Positions 33,608 through 46,160 of a DNA stretch of 64,000 nucleotides are shown here, one piece after another. The notes beneath the pieces were generated by a model that was not told where the DNA came from, made no database searches, and saw nothing but the letters and a program-made list of their open reading frames with translations. Within the stretch, counting starts at the first letter, position 1. Each line of letters opens with the position of its first letter. The translations under genes and the position numbers were made by a program. This stretch comes from Phytophthora sp. 'mugwort'. Its lineage: Eukaryota; Oomycota; Peronosporomycetes; Peronosporales; Peronosporaceae. The stretch covers positions 4,708,531-4,772,530 of the forward strand of contig JAUCEF010000001.1 in NCBI GenBank assembly GCA_033558025.1. Direction: 5' to 3'.

Positions 33608-34740
33608 GTGCGAAAGCAGGCACATCGAAACGGGTTTACCAATCTGGTCTCTTATGTTCGGAGTGAACATCCCAACTACCAGAGCCTCATACTCGCCGCC
33701 ACCACGGCGGAGACGGGGTCTACCATCAACTTCGTTCGGTTCATCCCTCAACCTCTTCAGTTGGCTAGAGTGGATATTAAAGAACGCCCCCCCCCTCCCG
33801 CTGTCGTTCTGTGAGAACGAGGCAGTCAGACGGCAAGTTGATCGATTTTTAAATAATTAGAATTGGTTTCTATTTCTAAGAGTGCTGATACATTTTATTG
33901 TGTGTTGACTAGCTATTCGAACCTTGGGCACATTTCTGTTGAGACTCTGGTGAGTGGAATGGGCAGCATAACTCGCTGCCGAGACGCCTGAACGTTTCGG
34001 CCTCATCGTTGACGGGTGGTCGCACGCATCGGAGCGCTATTTTGGCTGTCTATGGACGCTACGAGGTCAACGGCGTGATAACGGCACATCTCGGCATGGC
34101 CCCTCTTCTCGATGATGAAGATGATGGCGTTTCATGCGTTAATGCTTCCTCGTGACTACGGCGTCCAACTGGATCAATGTTGTTTTCTCGTGGCCGATAA
34201 CTGCGCGGTCAACCGCTTGTTGGCGATGATGATGGGGGTGGCATTGTTGACCGTGCCAGCCATCGTCTCAACCGTGCCGTTCAAGTCGAGACGAAGGGTT
34301 TTAAAGATGAACTGAATGCCGTGCAGCAGCTGATGCTCAGGCTGCGCACGCTGACACAAGCCGCCAAGCTCAGGTGATGTCTATTTTTAACTTTTGTGGG
34401 GATACCAGCGTTTTGAAATGAATTTCTATATCCGGTCAGGCAAAAGCAAAATCCCGACAAGTTATTCGCCAAGACCTGACGCTCTATGTGCTCTACTGGT
34501 CGCCCACGCCCATCCAGTTCGCCAACTTCTCGTTGCTCATCCCGTCTACATCCAGGTGCTCACGGGCCCAGACTGGCGCTCCAAATGGCGCAAACGTCTG
34601 TCTGCCGCTGTACCTGCTGCTAACCATACCCGCTGGTCGTCGACGTATAACAAGATTGACAGTTATATCGCGCTGCTGGAGTTCCTCGACGTTGGCGACG
34701 TCGATATCGAAGAGTGAATGCCATCACCTGCGTACAACCG
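33608..34740 (+). pseudogene. hAT transposase fragment 1
   Basis: A BED-type zinc-finger tail (RNGFTNLVSYVRSEHPNYQ) is followed by WLEWILKNAPPLPLSFCENE, then in a shifted frame FGLIVDGWSHASERYFG with the first catalytic Asp of hAT enzymes (codon 34011-34013). Next come FLVADNCAVNRLLA (second Asp region), SHRLNRAVQVETKGFKDELN, QQLMLRLRTLTQAAKLR and the NHTRWSSTYNKI block typical of hAT RNase H folds. Several frame changes, including one at a C9 run near 33,790, inactivate it. The C-terminal dimerisation domain is not visible. Confidence 0.72.
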
Positions 34741-35639
34741 CTGCCTCCGCGCGCTGCTGAAGGAGCTGAAAGAAAGTGGAGTCTGTTGCGAAGCTCTACA
34801 ACGAGCTGACGTCTCACTGCTGGATGCGTGTGTGTGTGACTAAATGGATTAATCTCCATCAAGCCCCACTACGCGAGATACATCGGTATGTTGCGCTCAT
34901 TGTTGTCTACTATTTGTTTTTGCTGACTGCTATTATTTATTTTCGTAGAAGGTCCTCGTATGGATATCGTCCACAGCCCTGACTTCGAGTCAGGCTGTGT
35001 ACGTGTGTTGGCTGGCAATACGAGCCGCCTAACCCGAGCGAAAAACAGTGCTAGCACCGTTCACAGTTGTTACTACGCCCGACCCCGCCGTGAGAGAGGC
35101 CGAAGACTAAGCCTCCTTCGTTGATCAGCTTCAAAAGCGTCGCTGCCTTGCTGCCAAGGCGCCGAAGTTTGACCTCCTCCTGCACGCTATTCCAACGACA
35201 TCGAACGTGTTCGTGCGCTCTTTTAGCTTTGCTCGTCCCACGTTCGGCCATAACGCCACAACCTGCTCCCCATAAAATTGGAGATGATTCTCTACCTGCG
35301 AGAAAACGAGTCGTATTGGGACGCACACACTGTTGCAAGGCAACGCAGTAATGACTTCAACAACCTGCATTGCAGCCTGAATTGGGTCAGTTATTCCATT
35401 ATTTATTTGTTGTGATACAGCTTCTGAGTAATGTATCTTGATCTTGTGCTGTTGAGCTGACCTTATTCATGTTGGCGAACAGAACAAGATAAATAACAAT
35501 ATCATTTTCGGTAGCCCTGAGACTATCAATAATAACGCCGGACATGAGGCTTGCGTATCTTGTCCGCCCTAGGCCGAATCCTGGTTGTGAGTGGCTGGGG
35601 AACGTGAACTCATGAATCCTTGCGGTCCACGCCCATGCC

Positions 35640-36270
35640 AAGGATCAATTGGGGAAATGCCCGTCGGCATCATTCGGATTCTTTCCCACTTAGCCTCCAA
35701 AATGAACTCTGAGACTCTTGGCGTGAGATCAAAAAGTGATCCAGTGGTGGTAATCCCGCCAGCAGAACTCGTTCGCGTCCTCTACCAGAAACACAAGAAC
35801 CCCAGGGCTCAGGTCTGCAGCATTTCTGGCAAGGCTTCAGCTACGAACACAAATCGGTGGCAAGACCAACCTCGCTCGACATGTCATGAAAGCGCATCAG
35901 GATAGCTGCGACAAAGTTTACCTAGATCTCCGCAAGGCTGTGACCACCTTGGAGGACTACTACGAGGTCGTCGTCAACGCGAAAGGCCTGAACGCTTACC
36001 GCTGCCTTGACTGGATCGTGGTCGACCACCACGAACTCGCCTTATGCACCAAGTCGAGGTCTCACAAGTACACGTCGCTCAACCCGCTTTGTGTGAGCGC
36101 GCTGAAGAGCTACATCCCGAGAATGTCCAAGAGCGCATCGCAAGGTGGCTTGTTGACAGAGTTTGAGCTGTGTTTGATGCCGGAGAGGCCGGCACCTACT
36201 ACGTTGCCGTCATCGCTGTGACCCCCGACGACGACGGCCGAACAAAGCTACTGTCAAGTGTGGTTAATGC
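35640..36270 (+). pseudogene. hAT transposase fragment 2 (different subfamily)
   Basis: A BED-finger end reads GGKTNLARHVMKAHQD across a frame change, continuing KVYLDLRKAVTTLEDYYEVV, NAKGLNAYRCLDWIVVDHHE, KYTSLNPLCVSALKSYIPRM and then in another frame VFDAGEAGTYYVAVIAVTPD, the expected position of the catalytic DGW block (Trp/Asp not preserved). The blocks are in the hAT order but differ from fragment 1. The rest is missing; the pogo fragment begins about 70 bp downstream. Confidence 0.6.
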
Positions 36271-36339
36271 GACTTTGCTGGTTGTTGGAAAAATATCAAC
36301 AAATTGATTAATCGAAATGTCAGTTGTTCTGCCTAGGTG

Positions 36340-37238
36340 ATTCATGAAGAAACTGGAGCCCAACTGGGGTTCATGTATCGAAACAACAAGAAAGCCTGGA
36401 TGACAGGGTTCTTCTTTCGCGATTGGCTTTGACGCAGACATGGAGAAACAACGCAGGAATGTGTTGCTTTTGCCGACAACGCGTCGTTACATACTACCGT
36501 TGATATGGAACTCGGCCATGTCCATGTTTCTTTTTTCTACCTCTCATTACAACGTCCAAGCTTCAATCTCTAGATGCAGGTATCATTGCGGCGTTAAAAC
36601 GTGGATATAGGCATCGACAGTTACAGCAGGCACTCGACAAAGAAGAGGAAGGACTCTACCGTGCTATTTACAATGTTGATCATCTTTAGCGATGCGTTGG
36701 GTTAAATCATGCTGGTCAGAACTGACAGGAGAATTGGAGCTGAAGTGTTTCCATCACACTGGTATCGTGAGAGGAATGATATCCTCGCGTCGCTCACGCA
36801 AAGAGGTCGATGAATTGATCAACGGTGAGATATTGGACTGCATGAATCGCCTCTCGTATTCATCACCCGATGGATATGGGCGAATTCGTCTGCACCCTGC
36901 CGAACTGGACACAGAGATGGACGCTGACGAGAGAAGAGCTACTGAGCGAGTCAGCTGATCTTCCATTTATTGATACTACAAGAGACGATATGATAGGCGA
37001 TGCATCAGTTGTAAGTAGTCATGAGATCGACAAGGAAGTGGTACCTTAGCAAACCACAGAGGACAAAGTGGACGCGATGCGGCGAGTGATTTTCATGTTG
37101 CCAGAGCACCTTGATCTGGATGCGAAACGGCTGGGAGACCTCCGCAAGCTACAGAGAAGAGCACGCGACCAGCTTCGTATCCAACATGAGGAAAAGATGA
37201 CTCAGACCGCGATTACCAGCTTCTTTCAAAGGAGCTAG
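36340..37238 (+). pseudogene. pogo/Tigger-type DDE transposase, C-terminal half
   Basis: Frames combine to FMYRNNKKAWMTGFFFRDWL, then the DNASLHTTVDMELGHVHVSF block carrying the second catalytic Asp of DDE_1 enzymes, TTSKLQSLDAGIIAALKRGY (conserved TSxLQPLDxGxI), IYNVDHL, MRWVKSCWSELTGELELKCF with HHTGIV, and a C-terminal basic helix (DAKRLGDLRKLQRRARDQLR) ending in QTAITSFFQRS and TAG at 37236-37238. The first Asp, the CENP-B DNA-binding part and any TIR are absent. Two in-frame stops and frame changes make it dead. Confidence 0.72.
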
Positions 37239-37959
37239 GTGCCTATCAAAGCAGCAGAATAGCAAATCAGATTTCAGGTTTGAGGGGTATCAGATTTACT
37301 CCATACATTCTTGTGGGAACCGAGTCAGTATACCGTTTTCGTATCATATATAGTGGGATATCAGGTGTGATAGGGATCAGAGGTGCCAGGTTGATCTGTA
37401 GATGTATTGTTTGAATCACCAGGTTGATGTTGAGTCGGGTCCATCTTCGCAAAACATCCGAAAGAAGTAGTTGTCGTCGTTCTATATATTATGCGCTTTG
37501 AATAGGCTAAATGCTACGGGTTTACAAAGCTACACTTTGTTATGTATGTGGAGAGAGGAGGGTGCTGGACTATACAGATGTTTTGGTTAAATTATACAAA
37601 ATGGTGTCGCTCTATAAAAGCCCGAGCTTGATTATACAACGCGGGCAGAACGAGGATGAAAACTAATATTTTGGGGGTTCGGAATATAACAGCCTTGGCC
37701 TGAATAATTCAGCGACGTGGTGTAATTATTGTATTATTTGGAGGGTTACACAAGGGACATGGGGGCGAAGCGGAAGAAGATATAACCATCGCAATGCCTC
37801 CATGGCATCAATTGGCTCTTCTCGACTCAGAAGAAGCCTTCGACATATAGAGACGAGGTCATGTGTTGTGCCGCTGTGCTTTATAAAGTGTATTTCGATT
37901 ATTGTCGTGTTTACAGTGCTCGGCACACGATGATTGAAAGGAGGTTAAGATGCAAAAGT

Positions 37960-39870
37960 TCGACGTGCGACGAGTTGGAAAGTGTCGTGTTGTCTGAAAG
38001 TTTTTCAATGCACTCCAAATTGTCAGTGGAAAGCATGCGTGAATGAGTCCCTGCACCCGCGCGGAGTTCTCCCGTGCGCCGCTTTGCAACTACCACTGTA
38101 ACTCAAGCGATGGACACCTTCATTGCCGACCAAGACGAGATTGGTAACCCACCTCGAGTGATTCTGGTCAATTTGAAAAAGCAAGCCACCATTTTTCTGT
38201 GTCGACACGCAGGTGGCCAACGCTTGCCCAAATCCAGAACGCACATAAACGAATCCGGCGTGAACCAGGTATAAAGAATTCCAGTAAGACTGTCCAAGAC
38301 ATGGTGTGTTTGCGTTGTTATCGGCCTAGAATCGCATCAGAAACCGCATTTGGATTTGGTTCTCGACTATACACCGAAGGACATGCATACGTGGGTTCAG
38401 GGTCTGATAATGATCCGTTCATTATCGGAATTACTTCGCTAGCGATGATCGACAGTTGTGTTCGATTCACTTCAGTAGGAACACACTCACAATTCCACGC
38501 CGACGTAACTTTTAATCTCAGCGCTATTGGGTACCCGATTATTACTTGCGGATTTACAGACCAAGGGCATATCAAGTCGGTCTTTGTTGTTGTTGTGAGC
38601 AGACGAACATCTCATGAGTACACATAGTGCTTTAGGAGCTTTGTGGATTTAATTCGAGATGTGTGTGGAGTAAATATTCGAGCAGAGACAGGCATATGTG
38701 ATGCCGAAGACGCTCAATACAATGCACTCCTATTGATCCCAGCATTTGCTCATTCGACGAAACTGATGTACTTCTTTCACGTACTATACAGTGTACGGAA
38801 GCGAGTTCAGCATTTACCTGTAAAATAACCGGACGCTTGTGATGGGATCAATTATGGATATGCACTTTTCATCTAGTTTAGATGAATACCGATTGCCGAG
38901 GCCGAGATGTGGAAAATGGTGACAATTTACTCAGCTGGAAGCGTTCTCATATTATTTGAGTTGCACTGGCTAAAAAGGGTAATATTGGCGTTGGCAAGCG
39001 TTCCGCACGCGAGGGGTTGCAACCATCAGTAATCTTGCGAGAATCTCAATGGCGCAATTAAGCTTTTCTTACAGCGCAGGCATATCACATGCGACTTTTA
39101 CTTCAAAAGCTTTTGCGATTTTATGGAAACCATAACCCCGGTGAGCCCGGTCCCACGAAACATGGTCCCAAAACCAACAACGGAACTCCTTCAAGCTGCC
39201 GCAATCATGACTGACTCTGAACATCACGATTTTCATTCGTCACATTTTTTGATAGATTGCACTTTCGTGTTTTGGAATTTAACACCTTTTCGGGGGGCAT
39301 ATGATACCGAAGCGTTCCGCTTAGCTTTTGAACATGATACGTCAGATACCCAGACCCCACACCCCTGTGACTGCAACCAGCTCGTTGTTACTGTTTCGGA
39401 GTATCACCTCGGGTGAGGAAGAGCATGATCAAAGAGCCAATGTGGAAGCTTGTCTTGAAGCCGATGCGTTGGTATCCAACCCTGATAATGAGGGTGATGG
39501 AGCTGATGAGGACGCCTTGGAGAGAGATAAAGATTTGTAGGCGTTTGCAACTAAGTGGGCGCTCCGTCGTGCACACAGATTTGGGATGCCTCATTCATGT
39601 TGGGTCGTCGATCTTGAAACGCAGACTTGCGCGCGTCGGTATTTAAAAAAAATTCTTGATTTGTGCTCATCTCTTGGCATGTCAGCAGAATTGGCTCCCC
39701 ACCACTTACACGTGGTCCGTCCGAGAAACTGGGGAATCGAATCAAAGCAAAGGCATAAACCAAAAGAACAAGCTCAAAGCAACCTAAAGGACGTAAAGAA
39801 AACAGCGCCAGCCGAGACAGTCCGTACTGTTTTCGGGCTATCAGTGTCTCCTCCCAACATTTGACAGATC
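37960..39870 (+). pseudogene. MULE (Mutator-like) transposase, decayed
   Basis: Blocks in order: DPFIIGITSLAMIDSCVRF; FHADVTFNLSAIGYPIITCG with the first catalytic Asp (HADVTF); SVFVVVVSRRTSHEYT; ICDAEDAQYNALLLIPAFAH with the second Asp (DAE); LMYFFHVLYSVRKRVQHLPV with the catalytic-region CFFH/W block; and, after a poorly preserved gap, KWALRRAHRFGMPHSCWVVD, QTCARRYLKKILDLCSSLG, which fits a SWIM zinc finger (CxC-xn-CxH) with its second Cys changed to Arg. The order matches MULE transposases. Frameshifts and a stop between about 38,620 and 39,540 break it. No TIRs were recognised. Confidence 0.68.
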
Positions 39871-40123
39871 GACCACCGAATGAAGCCCCAGCGATGCTTG
39901 TGCAATTCACCTAGAACGAATGAAAACAATATGGTACGTTTAATAGTTAATATATCACAAATGACATCATTAGCCCTACATCCTTTCGTTTTCTTGTTAT
40001 GTGCTTCATCTGTATTCAAAGTCAAGGGATACCATCGACCTTGCCGAAAAACTTGTGGTTACCGTTCAATATTCTTCTGTCAGGATCAGTGACAATGCCA
40101 TGAAGTCGACAAGCTTCGTGTCT

Positions 40124-40824
40124 TCAGAAGTCGCTGTACGGTCCTTTGGACGGGCAAGCATGACTGCATTCTGGGCACTTGAGACTGAAGCTGTAACTAT
40201 GCCAGCTGATTGTACTCGATAGATGCAGCCGATTGTACTCGATAGCTACACGCAGCAGTTGCGCATTGGACATCACCTCGTCATACTTCGCGCGAACCGC
40301 GTCCAGACACGCAATCTTATAATCCAGTGTCTCTCTGATCTGTGCATTCGAAGCAGCAATTTCTCCACCGTGGGAATGAAGCAATGTGGGTGCGTCACTG
40401 TCATTCGATTTCGCTACACCCTCTAGCTTCATACTCTCCATGTTGCTGGTAGTCTTCTTTCCAGAACCATTTTTCACGCGTCGCCCCACTTTCGTCCTTT
40501 CATCTAAGACACCATACGATCCCCCTGGAAAGCTCGAGTCAGGATATTCAGCTATCAGATTATCGCGTTGTATTGGATTAAGCGCCGCCCAAGCTTTTCG
40601 GAGGCGAATATCGCCATGACCTCGCAACCACTTTGAGTCGTGTTCGAGTCGATCCGTTCCAAAAAATTCTTCACGTTCATTGCGTAGTCACGAGCGAAAT
40701 CGTTCCCGTGGCTTTTAGTAAATATCCACACCGCCCTGTGCAGTCGCATCTCCTTGTAGTAGACTGTTTGTGCGATGATTCGTTGAGCTGATGAATAATT
40801 AAATGGCAGCCTGCCGGTGTCCAT
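40124..40824 (-). pseudogene. Unrecognised transposon-like protein, one frameshift
   Basis: Two minus-strand frames (40824-40555 and 40627-40124) join with a single indel near 40,635. The first part reads YYKEMRLHRAVWIFTKSHGN, DFARDYAMNVKNFLERIDSN; the second WLRGHGDIRLRKAWAALNPI, NLIAEYPDSSFPGGSYGVLD, a basic RRVKNGSGKKTTSN stretch and a C-terminal helix. It ends near CPECSHAC. Composition and length (about 230 residues) are gene-like, but I cannot name the family. It lies immediately downstream of the MULE on the opposite strand, so it may be that element's second gene or an independent host gene relic. Confidence 0.4.
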
Positions 40825-41445
40825 TCACGAGTTTGAACAAGGATTTAAATTGCGAGAATATAGATTGCGAAACTCCAGTTCGTCGTCGATGCTCAGGATA
40901 CTTCGAACGCTTATTCGCAGCGATAGCAATACATATTCTTCATTCATAAGAAATATAGCGATGGTATTGATGAATGATTATCCTGATCTGAATAATTACG
41001 CCGACTATGTTAACGCCAACCCTTGATGAATTACGCAGTGGTTGATTCTAATGCGTGCAATCCAAACGCCACTCATGTGGCGGTATACAGAGCAACTTTA
41101 CGTAGAAATGAAATCCAAGTCACATCGAAACTTTTATCGGTTTGTTTTGAGCTTCCTCGTCGTCGACAAATTTGGAGCCATTCACAACTCGGATCACTAG
41201 GCAATGGCTAACCCTTAAAGCTGTAAGACGCACAGATATGTACTCCATCCAAAAGAACCACATCCCATAAACAATAATCAGCGCGTCTTCCGTATACACC
41301 TCCTTGCAAGTTCTTATCGAGTGTTTTCACGCTAACCTGCCTGCAGTTTTCAGACCTCATCGCATTCGCTAGCTTGATGTAAGCTCTTAGTTCTCCATAT
41401 GATACACCATGGGGTGATAAAGGTCGACCCCGTCCGACACACTCA
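40825..41445. other. No gene recognised
   Basis: Short frames only, AT-rich. Confidence 0.3.
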
Positions 41446-41892
41446 TTAATGAATTGCTGGACTCGGGCAATCGAGTGCCAGCCTCGATTGCCAATTTAGT
41501 CTTCTGCGACACCAATCGCATAAAAGGCGCAACAATTTTGTCGGTGAGGATCCGATGCGGCGAACATGCCCATTCAACACATAGAAGCGATAAAACGATT
41601 CAACATGGAAAGAACGTATCTCCAAAACCATCTTCTCGTAAAGTCCGTCCCGGTTTCCAGCTGTCGTTCCACCGAATCCACCAGATTCATCAAACCATTG
41701 TACGCGGTAAAGGAATCCTTGAGCTGAAGCAGTTCTGTCGATAATAGCAAATACTTCTCCAGTGATTACATTTGGTTGCTTTTGTGTCCGGTCTACACAT
41801 AATGATTCAAATTCAGGCGTCCTTAGTTTTGTTTCATGCCCGCCTAACTCCCATTCATCACCAGCCTTACTTGTTTTTGGACCAGCATTCAT
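41446..41892 (-). pseudogene. Unrecognised frame, probably from a mobile element
   Basis: A 148-codon frame reads KLRTPEFESLCVDRTQKQPN, VFAIIDRTASAQGFLYRVQW, then EMVLEIRSFHVESFYRFYVL-like sequence. The VFxIID...LYRVQW pattern looks like a small beta-rich accessory region found in some oomycete repeat proteins, but I cannot assign it. Ends are unclear. Confidence 0.3.
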
Positions 41893-42651
41893 TGTGGAAA
41901 CAACGGTCTCGACAGATCACCTACCGGCTGCTTTGCTTTCATTATCCGATTAGCTGCATATCGCACAGTCACATGCCGGCATAAGAGAATCGCACGTGTA
42001 TGCGCTTGGGTCCAGCCCAAGGCCTCACCACCTTTTTTATGCCTTTATCCGATACTGCCCCAATGACAAGCCCCCGTCCCTCTCTAACACACGTCGGTCG
42101 AGCAAGGGGTGCCATTGATGCAGTATCGAGTCATTGCTTTGCAGAAACTGTGGAGTATCGCGAAGCCTAGTGCTTCGTTGAATGAGCTGCAGGTTTCTAG
42201 CAAGAAATGATCAAGACCTCGTCTGGTAAATGCTCAGAAATATGCTGATGCTTTTGGCTGACACCTTCGACAAGTAGTGCCAGTGGCACGGCCACTGCGA
42301 CTCGATTCTCTCGAATTAATGGGTGTATATTATGCACCACATATGGTGTATATTCCAAACCAAAAGTGTATGATCGAGACCTTTCCTTATGTGGAGATTG
42401 GCACCCCTCCCCCGGAAAATTCAGGGCTTCTTCGACCTCTTGCCAGTCAATATTGTTTCAAGCCACTTTTAACAAACCACCCGTAAAAAGTAATTACCCA
42501 TCTGCACAGCCGCTCAAACGTGGATTTTTGCCAATGCTAGTACTGAAAATAAAATATATTTATTTTGAAAAAATATTTTATCGAGAATCCCGTCAAACAA
42601 ATCTGATAACCACCAGAGGAGTAGAATATCAGCCCGATTAGCGACCTTCTT

Positions 42652-43399
42652 TTAAAAGTCGCAGACCCTCAACAAATCAAAGATACAGAAGTTATTAGGT
42701 GGAGAAAACCTGACCCAGTACGTCGATATTTTGAGAAACTGAAGAATGAGCCGTGCAAATAATTCAACGAGTCCTACCATCTTTGCATGCATTATGGGGC
42801 GGAAAAATAGGTAGCAATCCGAGGGGCGATGAGGAAGAAAGCCATCTCCGCAGCTCCTGCTGATATTTCCGGCAGCAAGCTGGCTTTGTCGAAGCAGCTC
42901 TGAATTGTTCAAACATGCCAGGATGTCGAATGACCCAAGCTGCATTGCCGATCGAGGTAGGCGGCAGAGTATATCGTATTACCCTCGTCCACCTTGGCGA
43001 GCGCCTACATCTCAGTCGGGTACAAGTCTGTCCAGCCGAACTTCGAAGTGGCGTACGCGAGAACGGAATTTCTGTACGCAGCGCACCGAACAGCAAACGT
43101 CAGTCCGCGGTCTCCGAGTCGAGTAGTAGCTTGGCTACGCGCATACAGTACGTCTCGGATCGCTGGTATGAGCGCGTTGAGGTCCAGGCCTTGAACTTGT
43201 CCGACATGACGAGCTCACCACCACACTCAACATTCAAAAACTCGTATTTGGCTAAAAACTCGGATTTGGCTCCCTTAACCTCAAGAGCACACGCGACTGC
43301 CACAACATCACCGCGAACATTAAGAAATTCCGACAACTCTATGATATCACGTCTGGTACGCGTAAGCGCTAGTACAACCTGAAACAAACGCACCGCCAC
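42652..43399 (-). other. Decayed reading frame, function unknown
   Basis: A minus-strand frame runs from 43399 to 42764 with one stop near 43,098. Its first part (LEVKGAKSEFLAKYEFLNVE, CGGELVMSDKFKAW) is protein-like. After the stop the neighbouring frame (SVLAYATSKFGWTDLYPTEM) is better composed, suggesting a frameshift. No family is recognised. Confidence 0.25.
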
Positions 43400-44470
43400 G
43401 CCTCTACTAGTCGCAGTAGCGTCACTCCCTCTGTCGCGGACACTGATCTAGCATCTGGGTACTACAGCCGAATAGAGGGCTCACCTTGTAGATGTGAGCA
43501 TACAAAACGGAAGAGGTAATTTAGCTGGGATGGGCAATTTTCTGATTTTGTATCCAGAGTCCTACTGGGAATTGAAATGAGTCATAATTTTTTAATACTG
43601 AAAGCTCCGCATGTAGCGATTTATACTACGATAATTTGCCTCAATAGGGAGGTGCTCCAAATAATTGTCTTTAACAAAACACAATTCAGACCCATTTGAG
43701 ACAAACAGACTAGTTTAGGGACAGCGACATTTTCCATTCCACCGAGCATGAGTTGACCTGACCGATTCCGCTAATCACAGTGATACGTTCGAGGGCATTT
43801 AAGGAAACGCCGTCGTCGCACGGGTGGCTTCCTTAGCACTCGCGTTCGCGACGCGAAAAACAAATTTCCGAACTAGTCCCAATGCCCGCAACAAACTCCA
43901 AAGCCTCACGAGCGTGCTCAGTTAAGGCCCTTCACGAACAGTGTGCGGCTGACGGGTGCAAGAACTAAAGATCTGCGATCTCCACGGCCAGATGCCAACG
44001 GCTACGCATGTCGAACTCGTCGCCTGGGCGCGAACAAAATTGTCCCTGGAGAAAGTGCAATCCCCGTAGTTAATGTCTCGGGTATGCACGGTAGATAGGT
44101 CGCTAGGGGGCTCTCCGGTGACTGCCTATCTCCAGCCCACGCTCCACGTGCATCTATACCAGAACATGGTTGGGTGGGCGTGATGTGCGAGGAGTACCAG
44201 ATCCCCTTGTCGGACGAGATGATCATGATGCAGGCCGGCGTGTTTCCTAAATGCAACAAGATCCCGATGGTCGCACGGCCTCGGTTCACCTGATCGTGGT
44301 TGTGGTATTTCCAGTCCCGCTATGGCATTCGATGAAGAAAGGCTCGCGGTGAGTCCGGAGAGGTAGCTTTGGACGCGGTTGCTGCAAAAGTTGATCGCCT
44401 ACGTGGCGTCATCAACTCATATCCTCGGATAACGTACATAATATGAATTAAACGTGGCCCTTCTATGACA
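43400..44470. other. No gene recognised
   Basis: Short frames. It may contain the degraded reverse-transcriptase portion of the LINE that follows, but no RT motif could be read. Confidence 0.3.
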
Positions 44471-44474
44471 ACAT

Positions 44475-46160
44475 TTGCTTTCGATCTGCCACCCTGGCGA
44501 AACTCAGCTACAGAACGTGCAGAAACAGTTCTTGTGGGGGCATGCCACTAGCACAGAAGCTGGTCGGCATAAAATCAAGACGGGCATGCTATACGCTCCT
44601 AAACAGGCTGGAGGAGCAGGGCTGGCATCTATCATAGATTGCATGCAAGACCCCAAAAAGCTCAAGCATGCAATGCTGTGGCTACCACAAAAAGCATGAT
44701 ATCTATCATGCATTGTGAGTGTTTAGATAAGCTACGCAGCCATAGGAAAACAGTATCTCGCCGCAGCCCCAGCAATGGAGGTGGCAGCCACCACAGCGGA
44801 AATGCACACCCGGAAATAGTCTAACAACTGATGGGGAGTAGGCTGGGGCCCAGCGGGGAGTAGCGGATAGACCGGAGACTTTCAAGCCATCGACAGGTCT
44901 AGAACATGGAGAAGACGGCAATCAGCTGGTATAACGAGGACGAGTGGGTGATCGAGTTACCACGCCTCATAGAGCATTCAGCCAGAGTCATGTCATACGA
45001 GGAGCTGGCGTTTTGGACCACATACCTTTGAAACGGCAATCCCTGGAAACGGACGCCAAGGGATCCCTGCTGCGAAAGAACAAGTACACCCGGATCCAGT
45101 CATGTACGATAGCATAGCTACAAAAGTCACTAGACGGGGTGGAGACGTACACCTGGTGATTCCGGTTGAAGGAGCTGCAGCACACTCGCAAGCCAAGCTC
45201 CGGAGATGGGCGGTGGACGTTTTGCTCAATGCACCGGACGTCGACATCGGCGATACCATGGAAGTGAAGGATACATAGCGGCTTAGGCAAGCCGGCCAGC
45301 TTTAACTGGAATATACGTTAATGTTTCAGGGACCGGGGCGAGTTTGCGGATACCATGCAATTCAAACGAGAACGAGAAAAATAACATCCAGATGGAGCAA
45401 ATGTGCGATGGCCTGCACTGAAATGTCATCGGGATCGAAGCGCCAGGCGATAAGGTTCAAGATGATGCGCGAGAGTTGGGTAAACGGCAAGAAAACGGAG
45501 GAGTTGTTTTCCACGCGCACCCCAAATTACACGGTTTTCCTTGGGAGGTACCGGTGGCAAGTCATCATGCAGCAAAAGATCAAGACCGACACATCAAAAT
45601 GGTCGAAGCAGGGCTCCCACAGCCGATCCAAACACTTACCGTGAAAGCGAGAACGAGTCCAGGGCAGGCAGCAGTATAACAACAAACACGCACACCGGAA
45701 GGACCTCACTGAATACCAAATGTGGGTGGCGTACCGGGTGGGGACTAGACAACTGAATTGTAGAACGAAACCCGCATCACTGACAACAGCTGCGGGAGAA
45801 TCCGTGTGCCAAGGATCTAAGGAAACTCTAGTGCACCTTTTGGGAATGCCCAACAGCACAGGCTTGTTGGGGCTTATTCATCAGTCACTGGACAGTAGAA
45901 CAATGGAAAGGAGACCGGCTCGAAGTATTCCTACTCGGTTTGCACCAAGACCAGCCCTGAAGATCTCCAAAACAATGCAGGCGCAACTTCACGCAGTCCT
46001 TCAAGATGACATGGACGCCTTAGAAAAAGCATGAAACGCATTGGCAAATCGTGAGCAGCGTGTATATCACAATCGAGTGGTTTTCGAAGACGAAAAGATA
46101 TCCATTGACCAGGAACACTGAAATACTGGAAGGAGACAGCTCCACGCACTCGTGAAGAGA
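44475..46160 (+). pseudogene. LINE (non-LTR retrotransposon) C-terminal remnant
   Basis: Begins QLQNVQKQFLWGHATSTEAG, RHKIKTGMLYAPKQAGGAGL, the post-RT block of L1-like elements in which F-x-W and K-x-GGLGL-type motifs are conserved. About 1.3 kb further on, TFWECPTAQACWGLFISHW matches the zf-RVT type zinc ribbon that ends such ORF2 proteins (Trp-Glu-Cys then Trp). Stops and frame changes are frequent between them. The endonuclease and RT core are not present. No poly-A tail was found. Confidence 0.58.

Noticed and set aside
33426..33751. Arginine-rich minus-strand frames
   Set aside because: They overlap the BED-finger start of hAT-1, which has recognisable motifs on the plus strand.
42652..43399. 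A possible effector gene (Crinkler or RxLR type)
   Set aside because: I looked for LFLAK/HVLV and RxLR-dEER motifs with a signal peptide and found none here or elsewhere in the window.
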